From positions 84,415 through 148,414 of the forward strand of contig JAEZKL010000174.1 in assembly GCA_023415475.1 (NCBI GenBank): DNA of 64,000 nt. The letters are read 5' to 3'. Positions 44,860 to 52,788 of this stretch are shown one piece after another. The first letter of the stretch is position 1. Each line of letters starts with the position of its first letter. The translations under genes and the position numbers were made by a program. The stretch comes from Bacillota bacterium. Its GTDB lineage: Bacteria; Bacillota; Clostridia; Lachnospirales; Lachnospiraceae. The notes under the pieces are model-generated. The model had not been told where the DNA came from. It searched no databases and saw only the letters and a program-made list of their open reading frames with translations.

Positions 44860-46815
44860 ATGACAGAAAAATCAATGAATGCATTGGAATTTAATAAGAT
44901 ACTGGCTAAGCTCAGTGAATACGCAGTATCCGAGAGAGCAAAACAAAAGCTCCTGGAGCTTACCCCATATCTTAGTGAACGTGATGTGAAAGCAAAAATA
45001 AAGGATACGACAGAGGGCAGAAGGATTCTGGATCACATCGGTACTCCTCCTCTGGCAGTAATGAAGGATATTGAAATGCTGCTGGAGCTGGCAGAAAAGG
45101 GAGCAATGCTGGTCCCCGAGCAGCTGACACAGATCGGTCTGTTCATCAACGCCTGCAGACGGATGAAGGGCTTTTTAAAGCGTGCCGAATCCTTAGGTGT
45201 CGATATTGCAGGCTATGGCGGTTCTATAAATGAGCTTACCGCCCTTTCCGGAGAAATTGATAACACCATAAGAAATAACGCGATTGACGATAATGCCTCT
45301 AAGGAATTAAAGGATATTCGCCGGAGGATGGAGCAGCTACGAACAGAAATGAAGACAAAGCTGGAGACCCAGCTTCGCGGTAAGAAGGAATGGTTTACAG
45401 ACGGTTTTGTTGCAACACGCAATGGTCACTTTGTGCTTCCCGTGAAGAAGGAGTATAAGCATATGGTCAGCGGCTCAGTACTTGACATCTCCTCCAGCGG
45501 CTCCACCTACTTTATAGAGCCGACTATTGTTGCTAAGCTGAAGGAGGAATTATCCATACAGGAGATAGCCGAAAGCAACGAAGAACGCCGTATTCTCTAT
45601 GTTCTCTCTGCATCGGTAAGCGAGAATGCTTTCCAGATAAGGCTGAATATGGAGGCTATGGAGTCCCTTGATTTTATTTTTGCTAAAGCTAAGTTAAGCG
45701 TTGATATGAAAGCGATCCCGGCGTCAATGAACACGGAGCGCTATATCCGAATTGATAACGGACGGCATCCGCTACTCAAACCGACCGAATGTGTCCCCCT
45801 GAATTTTGAATTAGGGAAAGGCAACTTCGGAATCGTAATCACCGGGCCAAATACCGGAGGTAAGACCGTCACATTGAAGACAGTGGGCTTATTACAGCTT
45901 ATGGCACAAAGCGGACTTCATGTGCCCTGTGACGATGCTGTCTTATGTATGAACAACCTGGTTCTGTGTGATATAGGGGATGGTCAGAGTATAACCGAAA
46001 ACTTATCCACCTTCTCCTCTCATATCACAAATATTATCAACATCTTAAACTATGCAGACAAGGAAAGCCTGGTATTACTTGACGAGCTTGGCTCCGGAAC
46101 AGATCCGGCTGAAGGAATGGGTATTGCAATCTCCATTCTGGAGGAGCTAAGACACAAGGGCTGTTTGTTTGTTGCAACTACCCATTATCCTGAGGTTAAG
46201 GAATATGCCAACAAGACGGATGGATTGGTAAATGCTAAGATGGCCTTTGATCGAGAGAGCTTAAAGCCCTTATACCGTCTGGAGATCGGAGAGGCCGGAG
46301 AAAGCTGTGCGCTTTATATTGCAAAAAGACTGGGCCTTCCAAAGCACATGTTGGATATTGCTTATCAGGAAGCATATTGCAGGGATAACAAGAAATCTCA
46401 TCAGAGCATAGACAGGAGCTTTCTGGAGGATGCTGTCGAAGCGGCTGAAGGAAAGATAACCCCTCCAATGATTATCTCCCATATTGAGAAGCATAAGGAG
46501 TCCAAACCGGCAAATATCAGAAGCCAGCGCTTTAATGTAGGTGACAGTGTTGTAGTATATCCACAGAAGAAGATCGGAATAGTATTTAGAAAAGCAGATG
46601 AAAAGGGCGAAGTCGGCGTCCAGATTCAGAAAAAGAAGGAATTCATCAGTCATAAGCGACTCCAGCTAAAGGCTGCCGCTTCTGAGTTATATCCGGATGA
46701 TTATGATTTTTCCATTATTTTTGACAGCGTAGCAAATCGTAAGGCAAGGCACAAAATGGAGAAAGGACATCAGCCGGAGCTTGAGATTATATATGAGAAG
46801 GAACAGTTAAAATAG
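44860..46815 (+). CDS. MutS2-like ATPase lacking the Smr nuclease domain
   Basis: 651 residues from the ATG at 44860 (GAAAGG about 13 nt upstream). Order: MutS2-type core (about 1-290, start MNALEFNKILAKLSEYAVSE), MutS ATPase domain (Walker A TGPNTGGKT near 331-339, Walker B SLVLLDELGSGTDPAEGMG, His switch in TTHYPEVKEYA), then a KOW-like beta domain (about 550-605). Standard MutS2 is about 780-790 residues and ends in an Smr domain; here the chain stops first, with no decay visible. MutS2 of Bacillus subtilis acts on collided ribosomes as well as DNA. The attenuator-like leader fits a translation-linked role (inference). Confidence 0.88.
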   Translation: MTEKSMNALEFNKILAKLSEYAVSERAKQKLLELTPYLSERDVKAKIKDTTEGRRILDHIGTPPLAVMKDIEMLLELAEKGAMLVPEQLTQIGLFINACRRMKGFLKRAESLGVDIAGYGGSINELTALSGEIDNTIRNNAIDDNASKELKDIRRRMEQLRTEMKTKLETQLRGKKEWFTDGFVATRNGHFVLPVKKEYKHMVSGSVLDISSSGSTYFIEPTIVAKLKEELSIQEIAESNEERRILYVLSASVSENAFQIRLNMEAMESLDFIFAKAKLSVDMKAIPASMNTERYIRIDNGRHPLLKPTECVPLNFELGKGNFGIVITGPNTGGKTVTLKTVGLLQLMAQSGLHVPCDDAVLCMNNLVLCDIGDGQSITENLSTFSSHITNIINILNYADKESLVLLDELGSGTDPAEGMGIAISILEELRHKGCLFVATTHYPEVKEYANKTDGLVNAKMAFDRESLKPLYRLEIGEAGESCALYIAKRLGLPKHMLDIAYQEAYCRDNKKSHQSIDRSFLEDAVEAAEGKITPPMIISHIEKHKESKPANIRSQRFNVGDSVVVYPQKKIGIVFRKADEKGEVGVQIQKKKEFISHKRLQLKAAASELYPDDYDFSIIFDSVANRKARHKMEKGHQPELEIIYEKEQLK

Positions 46816-46828
46816 TATACTGAATTCA

Positions 46829-46887
46829 GAACCTCACGAACGACCTGAAATCTGCTTAGCAGCAGCTGTAAATCGTCCGCGAGGTTC
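46829..46887. terminator. Hairpin between convergent genes
   Basis: About 15-bp stem with two mismatches: GAACCTCACGAACGA (46829-46843) against TCGTCCGCGAGGTTC (46873-46887), then CGTTTCATTG. Lies after the MutS2-like gene and before the convergent lipoprotein gene. Confidence 0.65.
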
Positions 46888-46934
46888 CGTTTCATTGTAA
46901 TAATATTTCAGTCCATAATCCTATGATCCGGTTG

Positions 46935-47540
46935 TTATTTATTCTCCATCATAGAAGCATCCAAGGTTATCTGAAGATTATTCTCCTCCGGAATAAAGCT
47001 TATGGTAGCTACCGCATTCTCCTTATTACTTCCCGAATATAACTTCAAACCCTCGGCCACGCTTTCTGTCAGGTTCTCCGTAAAGCCTGAGTCTTTAATC
47101 TCCTTGACATAACTATCGTACTCCTCCTCTGTTATCTCCTCTACCAAAAGCATACAGGCTTCCGGTCCGTTCATAACATAAGAGATAACACCTCCGCTAA
47201 GCTTCGGGAGATAGTCTGCCGCCTCACCCTGCGGCCATTCATTATCCGTACCGGAGGTCATGACCGTTCCATCTTCTCCTTCAAAGGTTATCTTATCTCC
47301 ATCGATCGATACCTCACCTTCTTCCGAGCTGTAAGTCACCTTATCTCCATCAATTTCAACCTCGACATCCTCTCCTGAAGACTCTTCCAATAACTCCTCC
47401 GTAATGTTAGCTCCAATCTTTTCTCCCAGATTACAGCCTGTGCCGTATACGGCAAAAGAAGTTAATAATGTAGCAAGCACTATTAAGCGCATTAATCCGT
47501 TCAAGCTCCTAAACTCCTTTCTTGTCTGATGTTTCAGCAT
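46935..47540 (-). CDS. Putative lipoprotein of unknown function
   Basis: 201 residues. A basic N-terminus, hydrophobic stretch and lipobox YGTGC (Cys36) mark a lipoprotein anchored outside the membrane. An acidic region follows, with two similar strands, VEIDGDKVTYSSEEGE and VSIDGDKITFEGEDG (about 61-90). The C-terminal half has MNGPEACMLLVEEITEEEYD and a final beta strand LQITLDASM, a DUF-like small domain found in Clostridia lipoproteins. No specific function can be assigned. Monocistronic, convergent to the MutS2-like gene. Confidence 0.75.
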   Translation of the reverse strand: MLKHQTRKEFRSLNGLMRLIVLATLLTSFAVYGTGCNLGEKIGANITEELLEESSGEDVEVEIDGDKVTYSSEEGEVSIDGDKITFEGEDGTVMTSGTDNEWPQGEAADYLPKLSGGVISYVMNGPEACMLLVEEITEEEYDSYVKEIKDSGFTENLTESVAEGLKLYSGSNKENAVATISFIPEENNLQITLDASMMENK

Positions 47541-47622
47541 ACCTGCCTCCTCCTATCATTATAATGTGGTGACCAGCACCTAATTATATTGTAGCGAAAG
47601 GATGAAAGAATCCTATTACCCT

Positions 47623-47668
47623 GAGGGTGATTTTTAGTAAAAAACGCCCTATGCAGAGGGTGATTTTT
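47623..47668 (+). promoter_or_regulatory. Two direct repeats, candidate activator sites
   Basis: GAGGGTGATTTTT occurs exactly at 47623-47635 and 47656-47668, 33 bp apart (about three helical turns, same DNA face). Each is preceded by CCCT, so half-palindromes CCCTnnAGGG are possible. They lie about 35-80 bp upstream of the -35 at 47701, the position of an activator site. The membrane LuxR protein encoded in this operon is a candidate binder. Confidence 0.6.
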
Positions 47669-47700
47669 CATTTTCCCTTAAGAAATTATACCTAGTTCCA

Positions 47701-47729
47701 TTGGAAGGCTTCCCCTTATATGGTATAAT
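47701..47729 (+). promoter_or_regulatory. Promoter of the binding-protein/LuxR pair
   Basis: -35 TTGGAA (47701-47706), 17-bp spacer, -10 TATAAT (47724-47729). Predicted start near 47736, about 68 nt before the coding start at 47804. Confidence 0.7.
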
Positions 47730-47803
47730 ATTCCTATATAAGCGCATTCGTCCATGGGAATATTTCCATTTATAAAACTTGCCTTAATAGATGGGTAGAT
47801 CTC

Positions 47804-49279
47804 ATGGATAAGTGCAATGTGAACAAACAGGCATTGCTTGTGAGTTCCAAATCAGCTTATTTTAGATTAGGGGGGGGTATTACGAAGAAGAAGTATATTG
47901 CTCTGATAGTCGTTCTGCTAATATTTCCAATTATTATTCTAGCTGTCAGTTTTATTAGAACCAAAGATACTAATCCGATTACACTTACACTATGGCATAA
48001 TTATGGTGGGCAGATGAAGGACACCATGGATGAAATGGTTGAAGAATTCAACGGAACAGTCGGTCTAAAAAAAGGTGTCATCATCAATGTTACTTCTATC
48101 TCCGGTTCCTCGACCTTACATGATAAGCTTACTATGGCAGCTAACGGTGATCCCGGTGCACCCGAGCTGCCTGACATTACAACTGCTTATCCCAAGACAG
48201 CTATGATTCTGGCAGAGAAGGAGCTTCTGGTTAATCTGGATGATCAATTCTCGGAGACGGAATTATTAAACTACATACCACGTTTTGTAGAAGAAGGTCG
48301 TTTAGATGGTGGAGCCTTATATGTATTTCCGACGGCAAAGTCAACGGAGGTACTATTTATAAATTCGACCATTTTTGACCGTTTTCAAAAAGCTACCGGT
48401 GCTTCCTATGAGGAGCTATCAACCTTCGAAGGAATCATGAGAACAGCTAAGCTCTATTACGAATGGACCGATAACCAGACTCCGGATATTCCGAATGACG
48501 GAAAGACCTTCTACGTTCCCGATTCCCTATTTAACCTTTCCTTCATCGGCTGTGAACAACTTAGTAGCAGCTTTATCAAGGATAATCAAATTGATTTTTC
48601 CAATCCGGTGGTTAAGAATATATGGGAGAGTTATTACTCCCCCGCTGTACAAGGAGAAGTAGCAATCTTTGACGGATATGCTTCTGATCTGGCGAAAACC
48701 GGTGAGATTGTATGTTCGACCGGTTCTACCGCCGGTGTCTTATTCTTCTCTCCGACGGTCACCTATGCTGACAACACCACGGAGGAAGCCAACCTGAAGC
48801 TTCTCCCCTACCCAATCTATGAGGGCGGCGAAAAGATTGCTCTTCAACGAGGATCCGGTATGTGTGTAATTAAATCAGATAAGAAAAAGGAAGCTCTTGC
48901 AGCCCTTTTCTTAAAATGGTTCACCAGTCCGGCAAATAATCTTCGTTTTGTTTCATCAACAGGATATCTTCCTGTAACAGAAGAGGCCTTCGGTGATATC
49001 ATGTTAAAGGAGATCGATACTATCACGGACGACAATATCAAAGAATTACTGACGATAGCACGTCAGATGCAGATGGAATATGAGTTCTGTATCTCTCCCT
49101 TATTTGATGGAGTTGACGTACTTCAGAGTAACTATGAACAGGGCTTTCGGACAATAGCCCAATCCTCAAGAGATCAATACATCACCCTGCTGAAAAACGC
49201 AGATCCCCAGGAAGCCTTGACTGAGTCAACCAAGGGCAAATATGAAGAATTCAGTGATACACTTAAGTCAGCAAGGTAG
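47804..49279 (+). CDS. Membrane-anchored family 1 solute-binding protein
   Basis: 491 residues with the SBP_bac_1 fold of sugar-binding proteins (ITLTLWHNYGGQMKDTMDEM, YVFPTAKSTEVLFINSTIFD). Instead of a lipobox it has a membrane helix (about 31-50), so it is probably tethered facing outward. No permease or ATPase genes follow; a membrane LuxR regulator does, 49 bp later. This suggests a sensing rather than a transport role (inference). The start is uncertain. The ATG at 47804 has a weak site, and a run of eight G at 47870-47877 lies inside the frame just before ITKKKYIAL, where homologous proteins might begin (possibly from ATT at 47879). Confidence 0.82.
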   Translation: MDKCNVNKQALLVSSKSAYFRLGGGITKKKYIALIVVLLIFPIIILAVSFIRTKDTNPITLTLWHNYGGQMKDTMDEMVEEFNGTVGLKKGVIINVTSISGSSTLHDKLTMAANGDPGAPELPDITTAYPKTAMILAEKELLVNLDDQFSETELLNYIPRFVEEGRLDGGALYVFPTAKSTEVLFINSTIFDRFQKATGASYEELSTFEGIMRTAKLYYEWTDNQTPDIPNDGKTFYVPDSLFNLSFIGCEQLSSSFIKDNQIDFSNPVVKNIWESYYSPAVQGEVAIFDGYASDLAKTGEIVCSTGSTAGVLFFSPTVTYADNTTEEANLKLLPYPIYEGGEKIALQRGSGMCVIKSDKKKEALAALFLKWFTSPANNLRFVSSTGYLPVTEEAFGDIMLKEIDTITDDNIKELLTIARQMQMEYEFCISPLFDGVDVLQSNYEQGFRTIAQSSRDQYITLLKNADPQEALTESTKGKYEEFSDTLKSAR

Positions 49280-49328
49280 TCTATATGACCAAAGCAATCA
49301 ATAACTATGGAGGAAAGGTTGCATTAAG

Positions 49329-50942
49329 ATGGTGAACCGCCTAAAAAACCTGATTCGGCATAAAGCAAATAAATCCGATCATACGAGTATTACCTTACGA
49401 TTTCGTTTATTAATCTTTCTGTTGTTACTCGTATTAACTATGTCTGCCGGAATTATTGTTATTCTTTTAATTACCGGTGTATTCTCTGCGGGGATTACCG
49501 AAAGTAAAGAACTGCTTCAAACTGAACTTACTCATATACAAGAGGAAATCGATACGAATTATGGACATTTATCTCAAGAGACAGTAGAATTTTCAACCAT
49601 CCTATCTCAGAAGCTTGAAGAAAAGCTGAAAAAACGAAATTTGACCATCAGTGATCTCAGTTATACTCCGGAGTATATGGAGGAAATCATATCAGAGCTT
49701 TATGATACAACCTTCTACTCTCTGCAAAAATCCAAATGCAGCGGTGCTTTCTTTATTCTGGATGCCACGGTTAATCCAAAGCTTGAGAATGCAGCAAACT
49801 CCAGGTCCGGCTTATATATCAAGAATATGGAGCCGAATATCATCAGCTCCTCCTCACCGAATATTACGATACTTCGTGGCTTCTCCAGTATCGGACGTGA
49901 TAATTCCATCAATCTGCATACCCAGTGGAGTATGGAATTCGATGTCAGCAAAGCAGACTACTATAATCTGCCGATCAAGGCTGCTAAGGAACACTCCGAT
50001 CTGGCCCTATCCAAGCTTTTTTACTGGAGCGGTCCTCTGCTGTTCCCCGATACCAGTGAAGAGGTTATGATCTGCACCGTTCCTCTATTGGATTCGCAAA
50101 ATAACTTTTTTGGAGTATGTGGCTTTGAAGTCAGTGCCATGCTTTTTAAGCTTTCCTATATGCCCTCCGATAGCCACTACAATAGAATGTTCTGTATGCT
50201 GTCTCCCATATCGGATCAAAATTTAATCCTCAGCAGTTCCATGTTAGCCGGTGGATATTCCGTAAAAAATATCTCAGAGGATCATTCTATCCTTAAATTC
50301 AAGGAAAAGGATAATGCCTTCACTACCTATTATACGGATACCGAGAATGTATTCTTAGGATACCACAGCCGTGTGAAGCTGTATCCGAAGGATTCTCCCT
50401 TTTATGAAGAGACCTGGGCAACGGCTATTATGGTCCCAAAAGAGGATGTTATTAATTCCATACTCAATCTTAACATTGTTATTGCATGTTTACTCATTTT
50501 ATTAGTTGCCTGTGGTATTATCATCTCCGTCTATTTTAGCAACAAATATTTAAAGCCTATCTCCGCGGGCTTTGAGATTATAAAGTCAGCAGAGACAGAA
50601 GAAGCCCCCAAGACAAATATTCAGGAGATTGATGATCTAATTCATTATATCTCGGAATATAAGCGGGAGCAGCTTAATAAGGCCGAGCAGGAGCGTTACC
50701 AGCTTTCCATGCTGGAGGACTTTGTCGAGAAGACAAAGACTCTGACACCTGCGGAGCATTCCGTATTTAGTTTATACATTAAGGGCTACAGTGCACAGGA
50801 GATAGCAGACCGTCTATTCCTAAGCATAAATACAGTAAAAACCCATAACAAGCGTATCTTTGTGAAACTAGGAGTTGCCTCTAAAGAGGAGTTAATCCTA
50901 TATAACAACATGTTGAAGGAAATCGGTTTAGAGCTGAAATAA
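49329..50942 (+). CDS. Membrane sensor with C-terminal LuxR-type DNA-binding domain
   Basis: 537 residues: a membrane helix (about 26-52), an extracytoplasmic sensor of about 320 residues resembling a Cache-type domain, a second helix (about 379-402), a short linker, and a LuxR/GerE helix-turn-helix (about 470-535; LTPAEHSVFSLYIKGYSAQE, then LFLSINTVKTHNKRIFVKLG). It joins input and DNA binding in one membrane protein, without kinase or receiver. AGGAAAGG precedes the ATG. It is co-transcribed with the anchored binding protein, which may present ligand to it. Its gene end abuts the convergent diguanylate cyclase. Confidence 0.85.
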   Translation: MVNRLKNLIRHKANKSDHTSITLRFRLLIFLLLLVLTMSAGIIVILLITGVFSAGITESKELLQTELTHIQEEIDTNYGHLSQETVEFSTILSQKLEEKLKKRNLTISDLSYTPEYMEEIISELYDTTFYSLQKSKCSGAFFILDATVNPKLENAANSRSGLYIKNMEPNIISSSSPNITILRGFSSIGRDNSINLHTQWSMEFDVSKADYYNLPIKAAKEHSDLALSKLFYWSGPLLFPDTSEEVMICTVPLLDSQNNFFGVCGFEVSAMLFKLSYMPSDSHYNRMFCMLSPISDQNLILSSSMLAGGYSVKNISEDHSILKFKEKDNAFTTYYTDTENVFLGYHSRVKLYPKDSPFYEETWATAIMVPKEDVINSILNLNIVIACLLILLVACGIIISVYFSNKYLKPISAGFEIIKSAETEEAPKTNIQEIDDLIHYISEYKREQLNKAEQERYQLSMLEDFVEKTKTLTPAEHSVFSLYIKGYSAQEIADRLFLSINTVKTHNKRIFVKLGVASKEELILYNNMLKEIGLELK

Positions 50943-50943
50943 T

Positions 50944-51834
50944 TTATGACTCCACACGATTTCTGCCATTTCTCTTGGCATAATATAATTTCTTATCTGC
51001 TTCCTCTATCAGTTCGTTTACGGAAGTACCCAGCTTCGGTGTTATAGCACTGACACCGAAGCTTGCGGTGATGTAAAACTTCAGATCCCCGTATTCGATC
51101 GGTGTTTTTTCCACCTTGCCGCGGATATTCTCTGCCAGCTCCTTTGCAAAGCTCAAGGATGCTCCCGGCAAGCTGATCAGGAATTCCTCACCGCCATATC
51201 TGGCAACCCAGTCATTCTCTCTTTTTAAGCTTCGCTGAAGCAGGACAGCAAGGCTTTTAAGGGTATGATCCCCCACCAGATGACCGTATGTGTCATTAAC
51301 ATTCTTAAAGAAATCAATGTCAATTAATATGACCGAGATGCTATGATCAGATAAATTTGCGTTAATCAAGTCCAGAGGTAGCTTCTCATTGATGTATCTG
51401 CGATTATAGATTCCGGTTAAAGAGTCCTTGATTGCCCTATTATTGAGGCTGTCCAGCATTAAATTGAAATCGCCGCTTCCATTCTCACCGTTTATATTGA
51501 TACTAATGTTATTGGTGACATTTTTCAAAAGCTCCAAGACCACGATACGGTCAGAAAGCTCAATCGGCATTGCTGTAACCAGATAGATTTCATGATCCGT
51601 ATATTCCATCTTCATGAATGTATCCTTTTCGCGATATGCCCTCATGGAAATACAGCTTTCGCAGATTTCACCGCTTTTCCAGAAACGGAAGCAGTGCTCT
51701 GCTACCGCTTCTCCCTCTTTATCAATAAGATTAATGACCTTCTTCCTCACAGGATCTACAATCCGAACCTTATCATAGGTTTTATCAAAAATATCTAGTT
51801 TCCGGATAATCCCATCCATTTCTCTTTCGTACAT
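50944..51834 (-). CDS. Diguanylate cyclase (GGDEF) with N-terminal PAS-like sensor
   Basis: 296 residues. The C-terminal GGDEF domain (about 125-295) has the active-site GGEEF in ARYGGEEFLISLP, and an intact product-inhibition I-site R-x-x-D (REND) five residues before it, so it should make cyclic di-GMP and be feedback-controlled. The N-terminal half (about 1-110) is PAS-like, with three cysteines in HCFRFWKSGEICESC that could hold a metal, heme or redox switch. No membrane segment, so cytoplasmic. It is convergent with the LuxR gene, leaving a 1-bp gap. Confidence 0.92.
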   Translation of the reverse strand: MYEREMDGIIRKLDIFDKTYDKVRIVDPVRKKVINLIDKEGEAVAEHCFRFWKSGEICESCISMRAYREKDTFMKMEYTDHEIYLVTAMPIELSDRIVVLELLKNVTNNISININGENGSGDFNLMLDSLNNRAIKDSLTGIYNRRYINEKLPLDLINANLSDHSISVILIDIDFFKNVNDTYGHLVGDHTLKSLAVLLQRSLKRENDWVARYGGEEFLISLPGASLSFAKELAENIRGKVEKTPIEYGDLKFYITASFGVSAITPKLGTSVNELIEEADKKLYYAKRNGRNRVES

Positions 51835-52122
51835 AAAATGCCACCCTTTCTTAAACTAAAATACAGGGTTACTTTGCTTATTACTGCTTCAAGCCATTCA
51901 TTTATGTTGCCTCTTATATTAGCAGATAAATAAAAATACGTCAAAATATATTTTACACTTTCTGACGCATTATCCCTATATCTGCTATTTTTTTATTAAC
52001 CGTCTTCCCAATGAAGCCATCCGTCCTTCACAGCGGCATGGTTAAAAAGAAATCGATGATCTTAAATTCAAGGGGATATTATTTAATTTTAATGAAAATA
52101 ATAACTGTGGAGGTGTTTAATT

Positions 52123-52638
52123 ATGATAACGAATGTTCAATTGACTACAAAAGAAAAATACTTATTGGAGGATTCCAGAACCCACGAAGAAGAGTGTATT
52201 TTAAAGTATGAAAACTATGCCAATATTGCTAATGATTCCGAATTAAAAGCAGTTTTTCGCAGTAACGGCCAGAAGGAAAAGGAGCATCTTCAGACAATCA
52301 ATCAATTACTAAGCGGTAAGGTTCCATCCATGGGACAAAGCAGCAGCCAGGGAAATCAGAATAGCAAGGGTGGTTCCAGTCCATCCGTGACCTCTCAGCA
52401 AGCTACGGTTAATGCAAAGAATATGTCAAACTGCGGCTTTAATGCATCAGATAAGGATCTTTGTATTGATATGCTGATGACTGAGAAGTATGTCTCCGGA
52501 GCATATAACACAGCAATCTTCGAGTTTAAGGATGCTTCTGTCAGGGATGTATTGAATCACATTCAAACAGAAGAACAAAAGCATGGCGAAGCAATCTTTG
52601 CATATATGCAAAGTAAAGGTATGTATAAACTAAGCTAA
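52123..52638 (+). CDS. CotF-like ferritin-fold spore coat protein
   Basis: 171 residues. Two helical halves (about 1-60 and 105-170) with the ferritin-like Coat F pattern: KYLLEDSRTHEEECILKYEN and the C-terminal HIQTEEQKHGEAIFAYMQSK. They are joined by a Ser/Gln/Gly-rich linker (about 70-95). GTGGAGGTG precedes the ATG. Related proteins are spore coat components, so the organism likely sporulates. A large hairpin terminator follows. Confidence 0.85.
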   Translation: MITNVQLTTKEKYLLEDSRTHEEECILKYENYANIANDSELKAVFRSNGQKEKEHLQTINQLLSGKVPSMGQSSSQGNQNSKGGSSPSVTSQQATVNAKNMSNCGFNASDKDLCIDMLMTEKYVSGAYNTAIFEFKDASVRDVLNHIQTEEQKHGEAIFAYMQSKGMYKLS

Positions 52639-52685
52639 TACGTACAAGCGCTTATCCGTAATATCTCTACGAAATAGCAATCCTT

Positions 52686-52784
52686 CCAAGGGGGCATGCC
52701 ACAGATTGGTCCTCCGTCCTGCGGTCCTTATTCTCATGAAACGCACCGGTATATCTGTCCGTAGACCCCCTTGGATTGTTTTTT
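52686..52784. terminator. Long bidirectional hairpin terminator
   Basis: CCAAGGGGG (52686-52694) pairs with CCCCCTTGG (52766-52774), extended by CAATCC/GGATTG with a small bulge, then six T (52779-52784). The loop of about 70 nt holds further short stems. Separates the convergent cotF-like and IlvD/Edd genes. Confidence 0.75.
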
Positions 52785-52788
52785 CTCC

